This document shows, in pieces, positions 1 through 7,386 of a stretch of DNA of 46,794 nucleotides (the stretch's first letter is position 1; each line of letters opens with the position of its first letter). The stretch covers positions 1 to 46,794 of the forward strand of contig JALCCG010000172.1 in assembly GCA_023212695.1 (NCBI GenBank), given 5' to 3'. The position numbers and the translations under genes were made by a program. Below the pieces are notes generated by a model that made no database searches, had not been told where the DNA came from, and was given only the letters and a program-made list of their open reading frames with translations. This stretch comes from Sporisorium sorghi. Taxonomy: Eukaryota; Basidiomycota; Ustilaginomycetes; Ustilaginales; Ustilaginaceae.

Positions 1-1
1 T

Positions 2-223
2 GCCATCAGCGATGAATACATTGCCCAGACAAAGCCTGCGCTGCAGCAGGTCAACAAAAAGGTGCGTGACCAAATGAAGGCCACCTTTGAAGCTGCCGAG
101 CAGACTGGCAGAAAAGTATATTATCATTTTGAAGGAGAGCCTGCCCAATCGGTTATTGACAAATTACATGAATACAGCCAAAGATATGGAATAGAGGTCC
201 ACATTGATAACGATCCATTATAA
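2..223 (+). CDS. C-terminal end of a polymorphic toxin (partial)
   Basis: An open frame enters from the left edge and ends in TAA 19 bases before the next ATG. Only the last 73 residues are visible: a charged helical stretch, then a short strand-rich tail containing YYHFEGEP and ending in IDNDPL. That tail pattern is reminiscent of C-terminal toxin modules of contact-dependent or secreted polymorphic toxins, possibly restriction-endonuclease-like, but I cannot name the family with certainty. The main support is position: an Imm7-type immunity gene follows at once, and toxin tip followed by immunity gene is the standard order in these systems. The N-terminal delivery domain is outside the window, so the secretion route is unknown. 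No catalytic residue is assigned. Confidence 0.5.
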   Translation, partial: AISDEYIAQTKPALQQVNKKVRDQMKATFEAAEQTGRKVYYHFEGEPAQSVIDKLHEYSQRYGIEVHIDNDPL

Positions 224-242
224 CGACAAGGAGTGATCATTC

Positions 243-644
243 ATGTATGAATTTCACGGCTGGGCTACCATCCAGGAGAATCCTGCCGAAATAGATGCTG
301 GGCAGCTGGATGCAATCATTCAGAAAATACAGCTTAAGATTACCGAGTTTGCTTGGGGCAGCGGCCTGCTGTCCTTAAATGCAGCAAACGGTTCATATTA
401 CCTTCATGTCGGAGGTTTTACCAACCGCAAGGGCGTCGAAGCAGACGAGGTTGTATCGCTGTACCAATTAATCGGTGAGATCGCTCCCGGATCGTACGGT
501 CTTCTGTATACCCGGGATGATGAGAATACAGAGGGCTTTGATAACGAGTTTCGGGTGTCGGTGCTGGCACGCGGCCGATTACAGGAGCAGCGCGATCCCT
601 TCCTCTCCCCATGCATCCCTGTTATCGAGGATGAGCTCGATTAA
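243..644 (+). CDS. Imm7-family immunity protein
   Basis: This 133-residue acidic protein opens with MYEFHGWATI, the typical start of the Imm7 family. That family comprises small cytoplasmic proteins thought to bind and neutralise the cognate toxin domain encoded just upstream. No signal peptide or membrane segment is seen, in keeping with a cytosolic inhibitor. The start is well set: AAGGAG lies 8 to 10 bases before the ATG, and the gene begins 19 bases after the toxin stop, so the two are probably cotranscribed. A strong hairpin closes the unit. The family call is from memory of the N-terminal motif and the gene order; the exact toxin partner type is not determined. Confidence 0.75.
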   Translation: MYEFHGWATIQENPAEIDAGQLDAIIQKIQLKITEFAWGSGLLSLNAANGSYYLHVGGFTNRKGVEADEVVSLYQLIGEIAPGSYGLLYTRDDENTEGFDNEFRVSVLARGRLQEQRDPFLSPCIPVIEDELD

Positions 645-652
645 ACTGGACA

Positions 653-710
653 AAAAATCCCGCAAACCCGACCATGAGAACATTGCATGGTTTGGATTTG
701 CGGGATTTTT
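653..710. terminator. Bidirectional intrinsic terminator
   Basis: The arms AAAAATCCCGCAAA and TTTGCGGGATTTTT pair perfectly and are flanked inside by a second pairing, ACCATG with CATGGT. The A-run on one side and T-run on the other let it work in both directions, ending the immunity transcript from the left and the pcp operon from the right. Confidence 0.85.
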
Positions 711-741
711 CAGTTGAGTCGCTGTTTGTCAGTCTAGCTGT

Positions 742-1392
742 TTAGCTGGTTCGTGAAAACTGATTACCATATTCATCAATCGTCGATTGTACAATAACCC
801 TCAGGGCATCCAGCATGGTTTCATGTGACAACGTCGGCAAACCCGGCTTCTCCACAGCCATCTCCGTTGAAGCCGGAAAATGCACAAACCCGCCAATCGC
901 AGTTAGCTGCTGAATCCGTATCTCGTTCAGAATGGCGTACATTGTGTTATTGCATATATACGTTCCCGCGGTATTGGACACCGAAGCAGGGATCCCCGCT
1001 TCCTTCAGCCGGTTGACCATCAATCGAATCGGAAGCGACGAGAACAATCCGTCTGGTCCGTCAGGATCGATGAGCTCGTCCTGCGGTCTCGCTCCCCGAT
1101 TATCCGAAATCGTGGATTCGGGCGGGATGTCTTTAATGTTAACGGCAATTCGTTCAGGCGTAATGGCAGTTCGGCCGCCGGCTACACCGCAGGCGATTAC
1201 GGCATCGGGTCCGTACGCCCTCATCTCTTGCAGCAGAATTTCTGCACATTCATCGTAATGTACCGGAAGAAGAATCGTTCTGATCTCCGCGCCCTGGAAG
1301 GAATCATGCCTGATTTCCTCAACCAGTCTTTCTGTTGGATTGATGGAGCTGCCGCCAAATGGTTCAAAGCCAGAAATTAATATTTTTATCAT
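742..1392 (-). CDS. pcp: Pyroglutamyl-peptidase I (peptidase C15)
   Basis: This 216-residue cytosolic cysteine peptidase removes an N-terminal 5-oxoproline from peptides. The family signatures are clear: GFEPFGG near the N-terminus, then GVAGGRTAITPERIAVN carrying the catalytic Glu80, SNTAGTYICN with the nucleophile Cys147, and the catalytic His171 in GGFVHFP. The length matches the family. AGGAG stands 9 bases before the ATG. It is the last gene of the leftward unit pxpB-pxpC-pxpA-pcp, 71 bases after pxpA. The peptidase releases pyroglutamate and the three Pxp proteins open it to glutamate, so the four genes make a complete scavenging route. Confidence 0.95.
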   Translation of the reverse strand: MIKILISGFEPFGGSSINPTERLVEEIRHDSFQGAEIRTILLPVHYDECAEILLQEMRAYGPDAVIACGVAGGRTAITPERIAVNIKDIPPESTISDNRGARPQDELIDPDGPDGLFSSLPIRLMVNRLKEAGIPASVSNTAGTYICNNTMYAILNEIRIQQLTAIGGFVHFPASTEMAVEKPGLPTLSHETMLDALRVIVQSTIDEYGNQFSRTS

Positions 1393-1463
1393 ATCTCATG
1401 TCTCCTGTGCTTGATTTATGTATGCTTGCTTGATCATATTCCCAACAAGTTGATTGGAGTATA

Positions 1464-2219
1464 TCATATGGATTGCACGCTTATACCCTCGGCTTCAAGC
1501 CGTGATCGCAAAGTCCTCGCGAACAGGGATGCATGTGCGCCGTCTCCGTGAATGCAGATCGTATCTGCGGAGATCGGGATAACCTTGCCCGTCTGGCTTA
1601 TAACCTCTTTGTCTTTGAGCATCCGAATCACATGTGAGACGGAAGCTTCCGCATCGGTAATTATGGCTTCCGGCCAATTTCTCGGCGTGAGCGTGCCATC
1701 ATCCTGATAGGTCCGATCTGCAAATACTTCACTTGCCGTGCGAAGTCCGGCAGCAGCCCCTGCCGCGACCAGCTCGCTTCCTGCCAATCCGTACAGGATA
1801 AGAGACGAATCAATCCGGTGGATAGCGGATGCAATAGCATCGGCAAGGGGTCTTGAGGTCGCTGCCATATTATAGAGAGCGCCGTGAGGCTTCACATGCT
1901 TCAGTTGCCCCCCCTCCTGTACCGTAAAAGCCATCAGCGCTCCAACCTGGTAGGTCACCATATCATAGGCTTCGACAGGAGAAATCTCCATTCTCCTTCT
2001 TCCGAAACCGACCAGATCAGGCAAGCCTGGATGCGCTCCGATCGCGATGCCGCCCGCGATGGCCTGACGCACCGTTGCCCGCATCACGGATGGATCGCCT
2101 GCATGAAATCCGCAGGCGATATTAACCGAAGTAATGCTGCCAAGCAGCTCGGAATCATTGCCAATTCGGTAAGCGCCGAAGCTCTCTCCCATATCGCAGT
2201 TCAGATCCACTCGAACCAA
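1464..2219 (-). CDS. pxpA: 5-oxoprolinase subunit PxpA (LamB/YcsF family)
   Basis: This is the LamB/YcsF-family subunit of the ATP-dependent three-part 5-oxoprolinase that converts pyroglutamate to glutamate. VDLNCDMGESFG at the N-terminus, SVNIACGFHAGDP and VKPHGALYN are family hallmarks, and the C-terminal ICIHGDGAHA is also typical. The frame can start at GTG 2228, but that leaves almost no gap after AAAGGAG. The TTG at 2219 lies 10 bases after the same Shine-Dalgarno and gives the usual short lead into VDLNCD, so I prefer it (251 residues). The start lies inside the end of pxpC, an overlap of 65 bases in another frame, which implies coupled translation. Confidence 0.93.
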   Translation of the reverse strand: MVRVDLNCDMGESFGAYRIGNDSELLGSITSVNIACGFHAGDPSVMRATVRQAIAGGIAIGAHPGLPDLVGFGRRRMEISPVEAYDMVTYQVGALMAFTVQEGGQLKHVKPHGALYNMAATSRPLADAIASAIHRIDSSLILYGLAGSELVAAGAAAGLRTASEVFADRTYQDDGTLTPRNWPEAIITDAEASVSHVIRMLKDKEVISQTGKVIPISADTICIHGDGAHASLFARTLRSRLEAEGISVQSI

Positions 2220-3225
2220 TGTTAGCACGCTCCTTTAATTTAAGCTTAATCATAGCTTCCGTCATCCGAAGCTCACGAATGTAATTCGTATAGAGCCGTT
2301 CTGCTTCTCCTAAGGTAATTTCCTTAAAACGAATCTTGCCGCCAGGCGGCAACTGGGCAATTAACGGAACATCCACGGAAGCAACCTGGGCGATCTTCGG
2401 ATAACCTCCAAGCGTTTGGCGATCCGCCATCAGAACAATCGGCTGACCATCCGCAGGCACCTGCACCGTGCCTATGGATACCGGTTCGGATACATACTCC
2501 TTCTCTTGACTTAACTGCAGCAGCGGACCGGACAACCGGTAGCCCATGCGGTCCGATTGCGGAGTTATGCGGAAGGAATCCCGGAACAAAGCCAGCTTGC
2601 TGCTGCTGTCAAAATCATCATACTGGCGACCTCTCAGCACACGCACTACAGCCTCTTGATCGTTGATTGAATACAAGTCCGCAGAGACGGACCATTTTAC
2701 AGTAAAAAAGGTGCCTGCCTCATCATGAGGAAACCCTGATGAGACCCGAGGTAGACGCGTGGGATGGGCATTCAGCACATCCCCCTTCTGCAGCGGTCTT
2801 CCCTCATAGCCGCCGATTTCGGCTCGCAAATATGTACTGTAGCTGTCCATTACCATGGGAACCTCGAACCCGCCAGAAACGGCCAAATAGGCGCGGCAGC
2901 CGGATAATCGCTGTTGAAAGCTCAGGACACTGCCCGCTTTGATGTATACGGGACGCCACATAGGCACCCTCGTACCCTGGATCGCTGGCGACATATCTCC
3001 GCCAGTAATGGCAACCCACATATCGCTTTGGAATTCTACCGCAAATCCAGACCATGTAATCTCAAGAACTGCGGCTCCATCCTCATTACCAACGAGTACA
3101 TTGGCGACCCGATAGGCGAAGCCATCCATGACTCCTCCCGCGCTGATGCCGTATCTTCCATAACCGTATCTTCCGGCATCCTGAAGCGTAACGAGCAATC
3201 CCGACTTAATTACCGTCAAACCCAT
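2155..3225 (-). CDS. pxpC: 5-oxoprolinase subunit PxpC (AHS2/KipA-like)
   Basis: A 356-residue protein of the biotin-dependent carboxyltransferase-like AHS2 family, formerly KipA. The opening IKSGLLVTLQDAGRYGYGRYGISAGGVMD is characteristic, followed by VLEITWSG, AVSGGFEVP, SYSTYLRAEIGG and the C-terminal ADRQTLGGYPKIAQV. It works with PxpA and PxpB on 5-oxoproline in the cytosol. Its start overlaps the end of pxpB by 10 bases and its end overlaps the start of pxpA by 65 bases. The last 20 or so residues, lying within the pxpA overlap, may be poorly conserved extra sequence. Confidence 0.93.
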   Translation of the reverse strand: MGLTVIKSGLLVTLQDAGRYGYGRYGISAGGVMDGFAYRVANVLVGNEDGAAVLEITWSGFAVEFQSDMWVAITGGDMSPAIQGTRVPMWRPVYIKAGSVLSFQQRLSGCRAYLAVSGGFEVPMVMDSYSTYLRAEIGGYEGRPLQKGDVLNAHPTRLPRVSSGFPHDEAGTFFTVKWSVSADLYSINDQEAVVRVLRGRQYDDFDSSSKLALFRDSFRITPQSDRMGYRLSGPLLQLSQEKEYVSEPVSIGTVQVPADGQPIVLMADRQTLGGYPKIAQVASVDVPLIAQLPPGGKIRFKEITLGEAERLYTNYIRELRMTEAMIKLKLKERANIGSSGSELRYGRELRRLPNWQ

Positions 3226-3944
3226 AAGCTCACTTCCCTTATCCGTTCATATTCCTCTGTTTCAATGGGCCTAAACCGGATATATTGTCCAGCCTTCAAC
3301 AAGCTTGGCGGCTGTGCTCCCGGACGAAACAACGCAAGCGGTGTCCTGCCGATCAGCTGCCATCCACCGGGCGTCTCGATCGGGTATATCCCGGTTTGAT
3401 TGCCTGCAATGCCCACAGATCCAGGCGGAATTCGCAGCCGGGGTGTCTTTTTGCGCGGCGTTGCGATAGTGTCCGGAATTCCTCCGACATAGGGGAAGCC
3501 TGGCGCAAATCCGATTGCATAGATCAGATAATCCTGGCCGGAATGAATCCGGATAACCTCCTCGGGTGTGAGCCGATTCATATCAGCCACAAGCTCCAGA
3601 TCCGGACCGTGTTTACCCCCATAGCAAACTTGAATTTCAACAACGTCAGGCACCGCACTTGCCTTCTCTGCTTCGTCAGCCACCATCCTTTGCTCCAGCA
3701 TCGAGCAGATATACGCATATACGGTATCAAACTCGTCAGGTTTGTTAATTCTATGGAATTCATAGTAAATCGCAACACTGGTAAACGATGGAATGCACTC
3801 GACGAATCCCGGGAACGGATTCTCTTCGATACATCTCGCCGCAGCTGTGACCTCCCGATGTATGTTCTCGCTCACCCAGCTTTCGAATTGGATAAGGACT
3901 GCCGAATCTCCCAAAGGGAAGAACGAATAGGACCTGCTCATCAT
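3216..3944 (-). CDS. pxpB: 5-oxoprolinase subunit PxpB (AHS1/KipI-like)
   Basis: A 242-residue AHS1-domain protein, the first gene of the pyroglutamate operon. Family motifs are FFPLGDSAVLIQF at the start, VCYGGKHGPDLE in the middle, GFAPGFPYVGG, and a C-terminal block with PRLRIPPGSVGIAG and PGGWQLIGRTP. The longest frame adds 31 residues that do not look like the family. The ATG at 3944, followed at once by a second ATG, has CGGAG six bases upstream and gives the normal length. B. subtilis KipI, a homologue, was first described as a sporulation kinase inhibitor. Here the full pxpABC-pcp context argues for the catabolic role. Confidence 0.92.
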   Translation of the reverse strand: MMSRSYSFFPLGDSAVLIQFESWVSENIHREVTAAARCIEENPFPGFVECIPSFTSVAIYYEFHRINKPDEFDTVYAYICSMLEQRMVADEAEKASAVPDVVEIQVCYGGKHGPDLELVADMNRLTPEEVIRIHSGQDYLIYAIGFAPGFPYVGGIPDTIATPRKKTPRLRIPPGSVGIAGNQTGIYPIETPGGWQLIGRTPLALFRPGAQPPSLLKAGQYIRFRPIETEEYERIREVSLWV

Positions 3945-3983
3945 GACATTCTCCGTTCCGAATATACTGCCTGATACAGATAA

Positions 3984-4118
3984 ATGAATCGAATGATTAC
4001 TCCTATGATAGCAGAGAAACGAGCATCCTTTGAACATGAAATAAATAAAATCGCAGCTGGTTATAAAAAAGCACGTAACGCAGCTAAACGCCAGGAAAAG
4101 ATGCTGTTTTCTGTATAA
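3984..4118 (+). CDS. Possible 44-residue basic small protein
   Basis: A short open frame lies between the divergent pxpB and the small gene at 4175. Alternative in-frame starts are at 3993 and 4005. The translation is a lysine- and arginine-rich amphipathic helix with the core EINKIAAGYKKARNAAKRQE. No good Shine-Dalgarno precedes any start, and the region must also hold the pxpB promoter, so it may be chance. No family is recognised. Confidence 0.2.
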   Translation: MNRMITPMIAEKRASFEHEINKIAAGYKKARNAAKRQEKMLFSV

Positions 4119-4174
4119 AATTAGGGCATTGTTGGCAGAATACAGAAGTCATTCTCGATAAAGGAGGTGCCAAG

Positions 4175-4351
4175 ATGAGCGAAACCAACCATAACGGTAA
4201 CCAACCAACAAAAGCCGAAGTGCAAACCACGAAATTGAACAAAATGCCGGTTCCAGGTGAATTCGACACCGAGTTTTCTGCTGAAGAAGCTGCAGAAGTG
4301 TTTGAACAGCAGCAGCCACACGCTGAGAACAACTCCGAGAACCAACAATAA
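4175..4351 (+). CDS. Small acidic protein, possible divergent gamma-type SASP
   Basis: A 58-residue protein rich in Asn, Gln and Glu with no Cys or Trp. AAAGGAGGTG sits 6 bases before the ATG, an excellent ribosome binding site, and a strong terminator follows the stop within 10 bases, so this is almost certainly a real single-gene transcript. The stretch GEFDTEFSAEEAAEV followed by QQQ resembles the GQFGTEFASET-Gln-rich repeat of gamma-type small acid-soluble spore proteins (SspE), which are amino acid stores degraded at germination. Only one repeat is present and the match is loose, so the family is tentative. No clear sigma-G promoter was found upstream. Confidence 0.6.
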   Translation: MSETNHNGNQPTKAEVQTTKLNKMPVPGEFDTEFSAEEAAEVFEQQQPHAENNSENQQ

Positions 4352-4360
4352 TACATGTCG

Positions 4361-4404
4361 AAGACCTCACGGGCGATCCAATGGTCGTGTGAGGTCTTTT
4401 TTTT
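4361..4404 (+). terminator. Intrinsic terminator of the small gene
   Basis: AAGACCTCAC pairs with GTGAGGTCTT around a 16-base loop region and is followed by eight T residues. It begins 10 bases after the stop codon. Confidence 0.9.
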
Positions 4405-4425
4405 ATATTCGCCCATCGTTAACGA

Positions 4426-5025
4426 TCAAATGATGTATGTATCCATTTCCTGAAGCTTTTTTTGGACAAGCTTGATCCATTGACCTTCCGGATCTGCCAG
4501 AACCGTGCTCCAGGACAACTCCTCAGCAGACCTCAAATTTTTTGCCTGGTCATCAACATAGATAGTGGATTTGCCTTCATCCAGTTTGGATGCAACGATA
4601 TGACAGATCGGAAGATCCGGCTTGCAGCATCCCTCATCGCTAGAAATCGTAACGCTGGCAAGATAAGGCCTAATGGGATCAAGCAGCATCTGGAGCCATT
4701 CTGACCTGTGATTGCTGAGGAGATGAATATCGGTTTGCGCAGACCACTCAGGGACTAGATCAAATGCCGGCATTGTGTGCAGATTATTAAATAATATCGT
4801 CTTCAACTCCTTCGGTTCCACAGGACAATACCCAGCTAGCCAATTCCAGAAAGCTTCTTCACTCATTTGACCTGTCCATAACGGTTTACGTATCTCGGTT
4901 GCAAACAACAACTTCAATTCGCCAAACGTAATTCCATCCACACGGGTCGTATCATGCCAGAATGCGGGTGAGAAATTGGTGATTAATACCCCTGCAACAT
5001 CCAGTACCAGCTGCGTCTTCTTCAT
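4426..5025 (-). CDS. HAD-superfamily hydrolase-like protein
   Basis: A 199-residue protein with the HAD fold order: motif I LDVAGVL at residues 8-14, motif II LLSNH near residue 103, the motif III Lys in KPDLPIC and motif IV VDDQAKN near residue 157. The nucleophile Asp9 is present, but the second Asp of the usual DxD, the general acid/base of HAD phosphatases, is Ala11. Phosphatase activity is therefore doubtful; dehalogenase-like members or a binding role are alternatives. No signal peptide is seen. It lies 75 bases downstream of the phosphoesterase gene on the same strand and may share its transcript. The substrate cannot be predicted. Confidence 0.75.
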   Translation of the reverse strand: MKKTQLVLDVAGVLITNFSPAFWHDTTRVDGITFGELKLLFATEIRKPLWTGQMSEEAFWNWLAGYCPVEPKELKTILFNNLHTMPAFDLVPEWSAQTDIHLLSNHRSEWLQMLLDPIRPYLASVTISSDEGCCKPDLPICHIVASKLDEGKSTIYVDDQAKNLRSAEELSWSTVLADPEGQWIKLVQKKLQEMDTYII

Positions 5026-5100
5026 TTTCCATCCCCTTGGAATCTATTCGTATGGATTTCTATCGTAGACTTCTTCAAACAGCAATCAATTCCCTCTTAT

Positions 5101-5832
5101 TCATAACCGCTTGACTTGATATCGACCTGTTCGAATCTCAAGAATATAATCTTCAGGAGAGGGCATTCCCGATTGAATGGCATCCTGCACGGCCTGCTCA
5201 ATATTGTAGGGAACACGGATAAATTGAATGTTCAAGGGTGCCGGGATACCACTCTCATAGCTTCCATCCAGAATAACATACGAGGCTTCCGGCATTTCAA
5301 GGGGATTGCCTACGCTGCCGGTATTAAACAGCGTTCTGCCTTCCAGATGCTGGTGGAACGCATTGTGGATATCCCCGTAACCGGCGACATCTGCTATTCT
5401 AGCGCTCCCACATAACGCGGAGCTGTGAAACAAGGTGGCCCGCTTCTCCTGTTCGTGCCATGGCTGTATCCGCTCATACACACTGCGGGGAGACGCATGA
5501 AATAATCGGATCCATTTGCCGCTCATCATGAACTCGATAGTATAAGGCAGACTGGAAAGATACTGCAGCCTCTCTGTTCCAAGTTTATGCTGCTGCCATT
5601 GCAGGGCCGGATCATCGGTTTCCTTGCCAATAAAATCATCCCAGTTGCCCTTGATCACCTGCTGGCAATGGGTTCTTATCATATCAACTGCGGCATCTCC
5701 GTCCGGGCCTTTACCAATCAAGTCACCCAAGCAATAGATGGCATCTACTCTACGCTGCTGAATATCCTCCAGAACGGCCTCCAGTGCAGGAATGTTGCCA
5801 TGAATGTCGGAGATCAATGCAATCTGCGTCAT
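5101..5832 (-). CDS. Calcineurin-like metallophosphoesterase
   Basis: A 243-residue cytosolic phosphoesterase of the YfcE/Metallophos_2 type. The dimetal ligands appear in order: SDIHGN (Asp9, His11), CLGDLIGKGPD, GNWDD in place of the commoner GNHD, LFHASP, and GYGDIHNAF near residue 160. The frame could start 7 codons earlier, but GGAGG stands 7 bases before the ATG at 5832, and that start gives the usual Met-x-x-Ile-Ala-Leu-Ile-Ser-Asp opening. It is 31 bases downstream of the HD-domain gene on the same strand, so the two are likely cotranscribed. The substrate is unknown; nucleotide phosphodiesters would fit both. Confidence 0.85.
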   Translation of the reverse strand: MTQIALISDIHGNIPALEAVLEDIQQRRVDAIYCLGDLIGKGPDGDAAVDMIRTHCQQVIKGNWDDFIGKETDDPALQWQQHKLGTERLQYLSSLPYTIEFMMSGKWIRLFHASPRSVYERIQPWHEQEKRATLFHSSALCGSARIADVAGYGDIHNAFHQHLEGRTLFNTGSVGNPLEMPEASYVILDGSYESGIPAPLNIQFIRVPYNIEQAVQDAIQSGMPSPEDYILEIRTGRYQVKRL

Positions 5833-5863
5833 GAACCCGCCTCCAAACTTCATTTATTTCTGA

Positions 5864-6484
5864 TTACTTTAAACGAATAGCATCCCTTAAATCATAATAT
5901 GCGTCTTGCAGCCACGGATGGACTACCGCAAGCGATTCACGCTGATTCCATAAGTGCTGAATATATTGAAATGCTGCATGATCAAGCGAAATATGTAATT
6001 GCTCGGTTATATCCCTTAAGTACGGAGGACTCCCCGTCTGATCCCATTCAATCTTATCAGCGACAAACACCACCTTGTCTAGCAGTGAAGCCTTAGCTTT
6101 CAAGGTAGTATGACAGCCGACAGCACTCCATATTTCAGGATCGGTCATTCCAAACAGATCCCTGGCCATGTAAGACGAAATTTTCTGATGAATGATCATG
6201 GGAAATTGCTGTTCTTCAGGCAATACATCCAGCCCGATCTCGCGGGATACCTGAATGCGGACATGGTTCGGGAAAATGGCGCTGATATCATGCAGATACC
6301 CGGCATATTCAGCAGCGACCGGATCTGCGTCATAAAGAACGGCAATTCTGCGGGCTTCATCCCCCACCTTCAGCACATGCTCCGCCGTTTTTGGACAATG
6401 ATGCTCCTGCAGAAAGCGATACACATCATCTCTCAGGTTTCCGGTCAAATCGTGCACCCGAAGCTCATCGTAGCTGTTGATCAT
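5864..6484 (-). CDS. HD-domain hydrolase, YqeK-like
   Basis: A 206-residue HD-domain protein resembling YqeK, the symmetrical bis(5'-nucleosyl)-tetraphosphatase of Bacillota. The metal ligands of the HD fold are seen as His36 in AEHVLKV, His65-Asp66 in YLHDIS, His in IIHQK, His in GCHTT and Asp in FVADKIE. The visible order and spacing match the YqeK group well. The ATG at 6484 has AAAGGAG 8 bases before it; the longer frame upstream is disfavoured. The neighbouring metallophosphoesterase gene may belong to the same operon. Canonical yqeK sits in a nadD-rsfS operon, and this copy does not, so it may be a paralogue with a different substrate. Confidence 0.75.
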   Translation of the reverse strand: MINSYDELRVHDLTGNLRDDVYRFLQEHHCPKTAEHVLKVGDEARRIAVLYDADPVAAEYAGYLHDISAIFPNHVRIQVSREIGLDVLPEEQQFPMIIHQKISSYMARDLFGMTDPEIWSAVGCHTTLKAKASLLDKVVFVADKIEWDQTGSPPYLRDITEQLHISLDHAAFQYIQHLWNQRESLAVVHPWLQDAYYDLRDAIRLK

Positions 6485-6705
6485 CAAAAACGCTCCTTTT
6501 CCATACCCTATCATTTTATAATGAGAATGGTTTGAAGCCATTATACAAGAAAGTCAAAGAAAGGGGGAATATCTATTCCATGCATCGTCTTCCAATCTTC
6601 TCGGGGTTACCGCTGCAGGTGTAAATTGTTATTCTAAGAATTACAAATCCGCACATTGGAAAGGAGGCCATTATACATTAGAGGGCAGCTCGCTGTATTC
6701 GCCAC

Positions 6706-6730
6706 AAAAAAAAGCAGCCCGTGGGCTGCT
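6706..6730 (-). terminator. Terminator after the CBS gene
   Basis: Read leftward, AGCAGCCC pairs with GGGCTGCT and runs into eight T residues. It lies 31 bases past the stop of the CBS-domain gene. Confidence 0.85.
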
Positions 6731-6761
6731 ATATTCCGAGATGACGTTGATTTAACAAGGC

Positions 6762-7184
6762 TTAATGCGTCTGCTCTGAAATTTGGCTGAGTGCATCGCC
6801 TGCTTCATTTACAAAGATATTCACTTTTGCCAAATCGCCAATAGCAACCATACCCACCAATTCCCCTTGGTCCACGATGGGAATCCGGCGGATCTGATGT
6901 TCTGCCATCGTTCGGGACAGCTCGTGCACATCCGTATCCGGAGAGGCACTCACAACATTCGTTGTCATACAGTGCTGACACGTCACGGTGTTGATATCCT
7001 TGGAATCAGCCACCGATTTAATGACGATATCCCGGTCCGTAATCATCCCCACAACATTCTTTCCTTCACAGACGGGCACAGAACCACAGTTGATGTCTCG
7101 CATAATTTGGGCTGCTGTGGATACAGAATCCTGAGGCGTGCATACTTTTACATTCGAGCTCATAATATCTCTTGCCGTTGTCAT
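6762..7184 (-). CDS. Tandem CBS-domain protein
   Basis: About 140 residues made almost wholly of two CBS domains, roughly residues 4-60 and 70-125. The repeated signatures are GSVPVCEGKNVVGMITDRDI and RRIPIVDQGELVGMVAIGDL. Such stand-alone pairs usually bind adenine nucleotides and act as cytosolic energy sensors; no enzymatic domain is attached. Two starts are possible: GTG at 7196 behind GGAG, or ATG at 7184 behind GAAGGA five bases away. I take the ATG because it gives the common MTTARDIM opening. A terminator follows, so the gene is probably monocistronic. The partner is unknown. Confidence 0.85.
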   Translation of the reverse strand: MTTARDIMSSNVKVCTPQDSVSTAAQIMRDINCGSVPVCEGKNVVGMITDRDIVIKSVADSKDINTVTCQHCMTTNVVSASPDTDVHELSRTMAEHQIRRIPIVDQGELVGMVAIGDLAKVNIFVNEAGDALSQISEQTH

Positions 7185-7386
7185 CTTGTCCTTCACTTCC
7201 TACTCCATATTTTTGGTCAATCTTTGATATTGTCTCCATGCGCTATGCAATTATTCCTTTATATGGAATGTTTCAATTTTTAGTCTATTGTTTATTATCT
7301 TAATCATATATTTTTACTCACGCGAGCTTGGTAACTGAATAAGATTTAAGCATGACTGATTTCACCACGTTAGGAGGCTGACGATA

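Noticed and set aside
4084..4416. Minus-strand frames of 73-110 codons over 4084-4416
   Set aside because: They are antisense to the well-supported small gene at 4175 and read through its terminator; composition is Cys-, Phe- and Ser-rich in a way typical of shadow frames.
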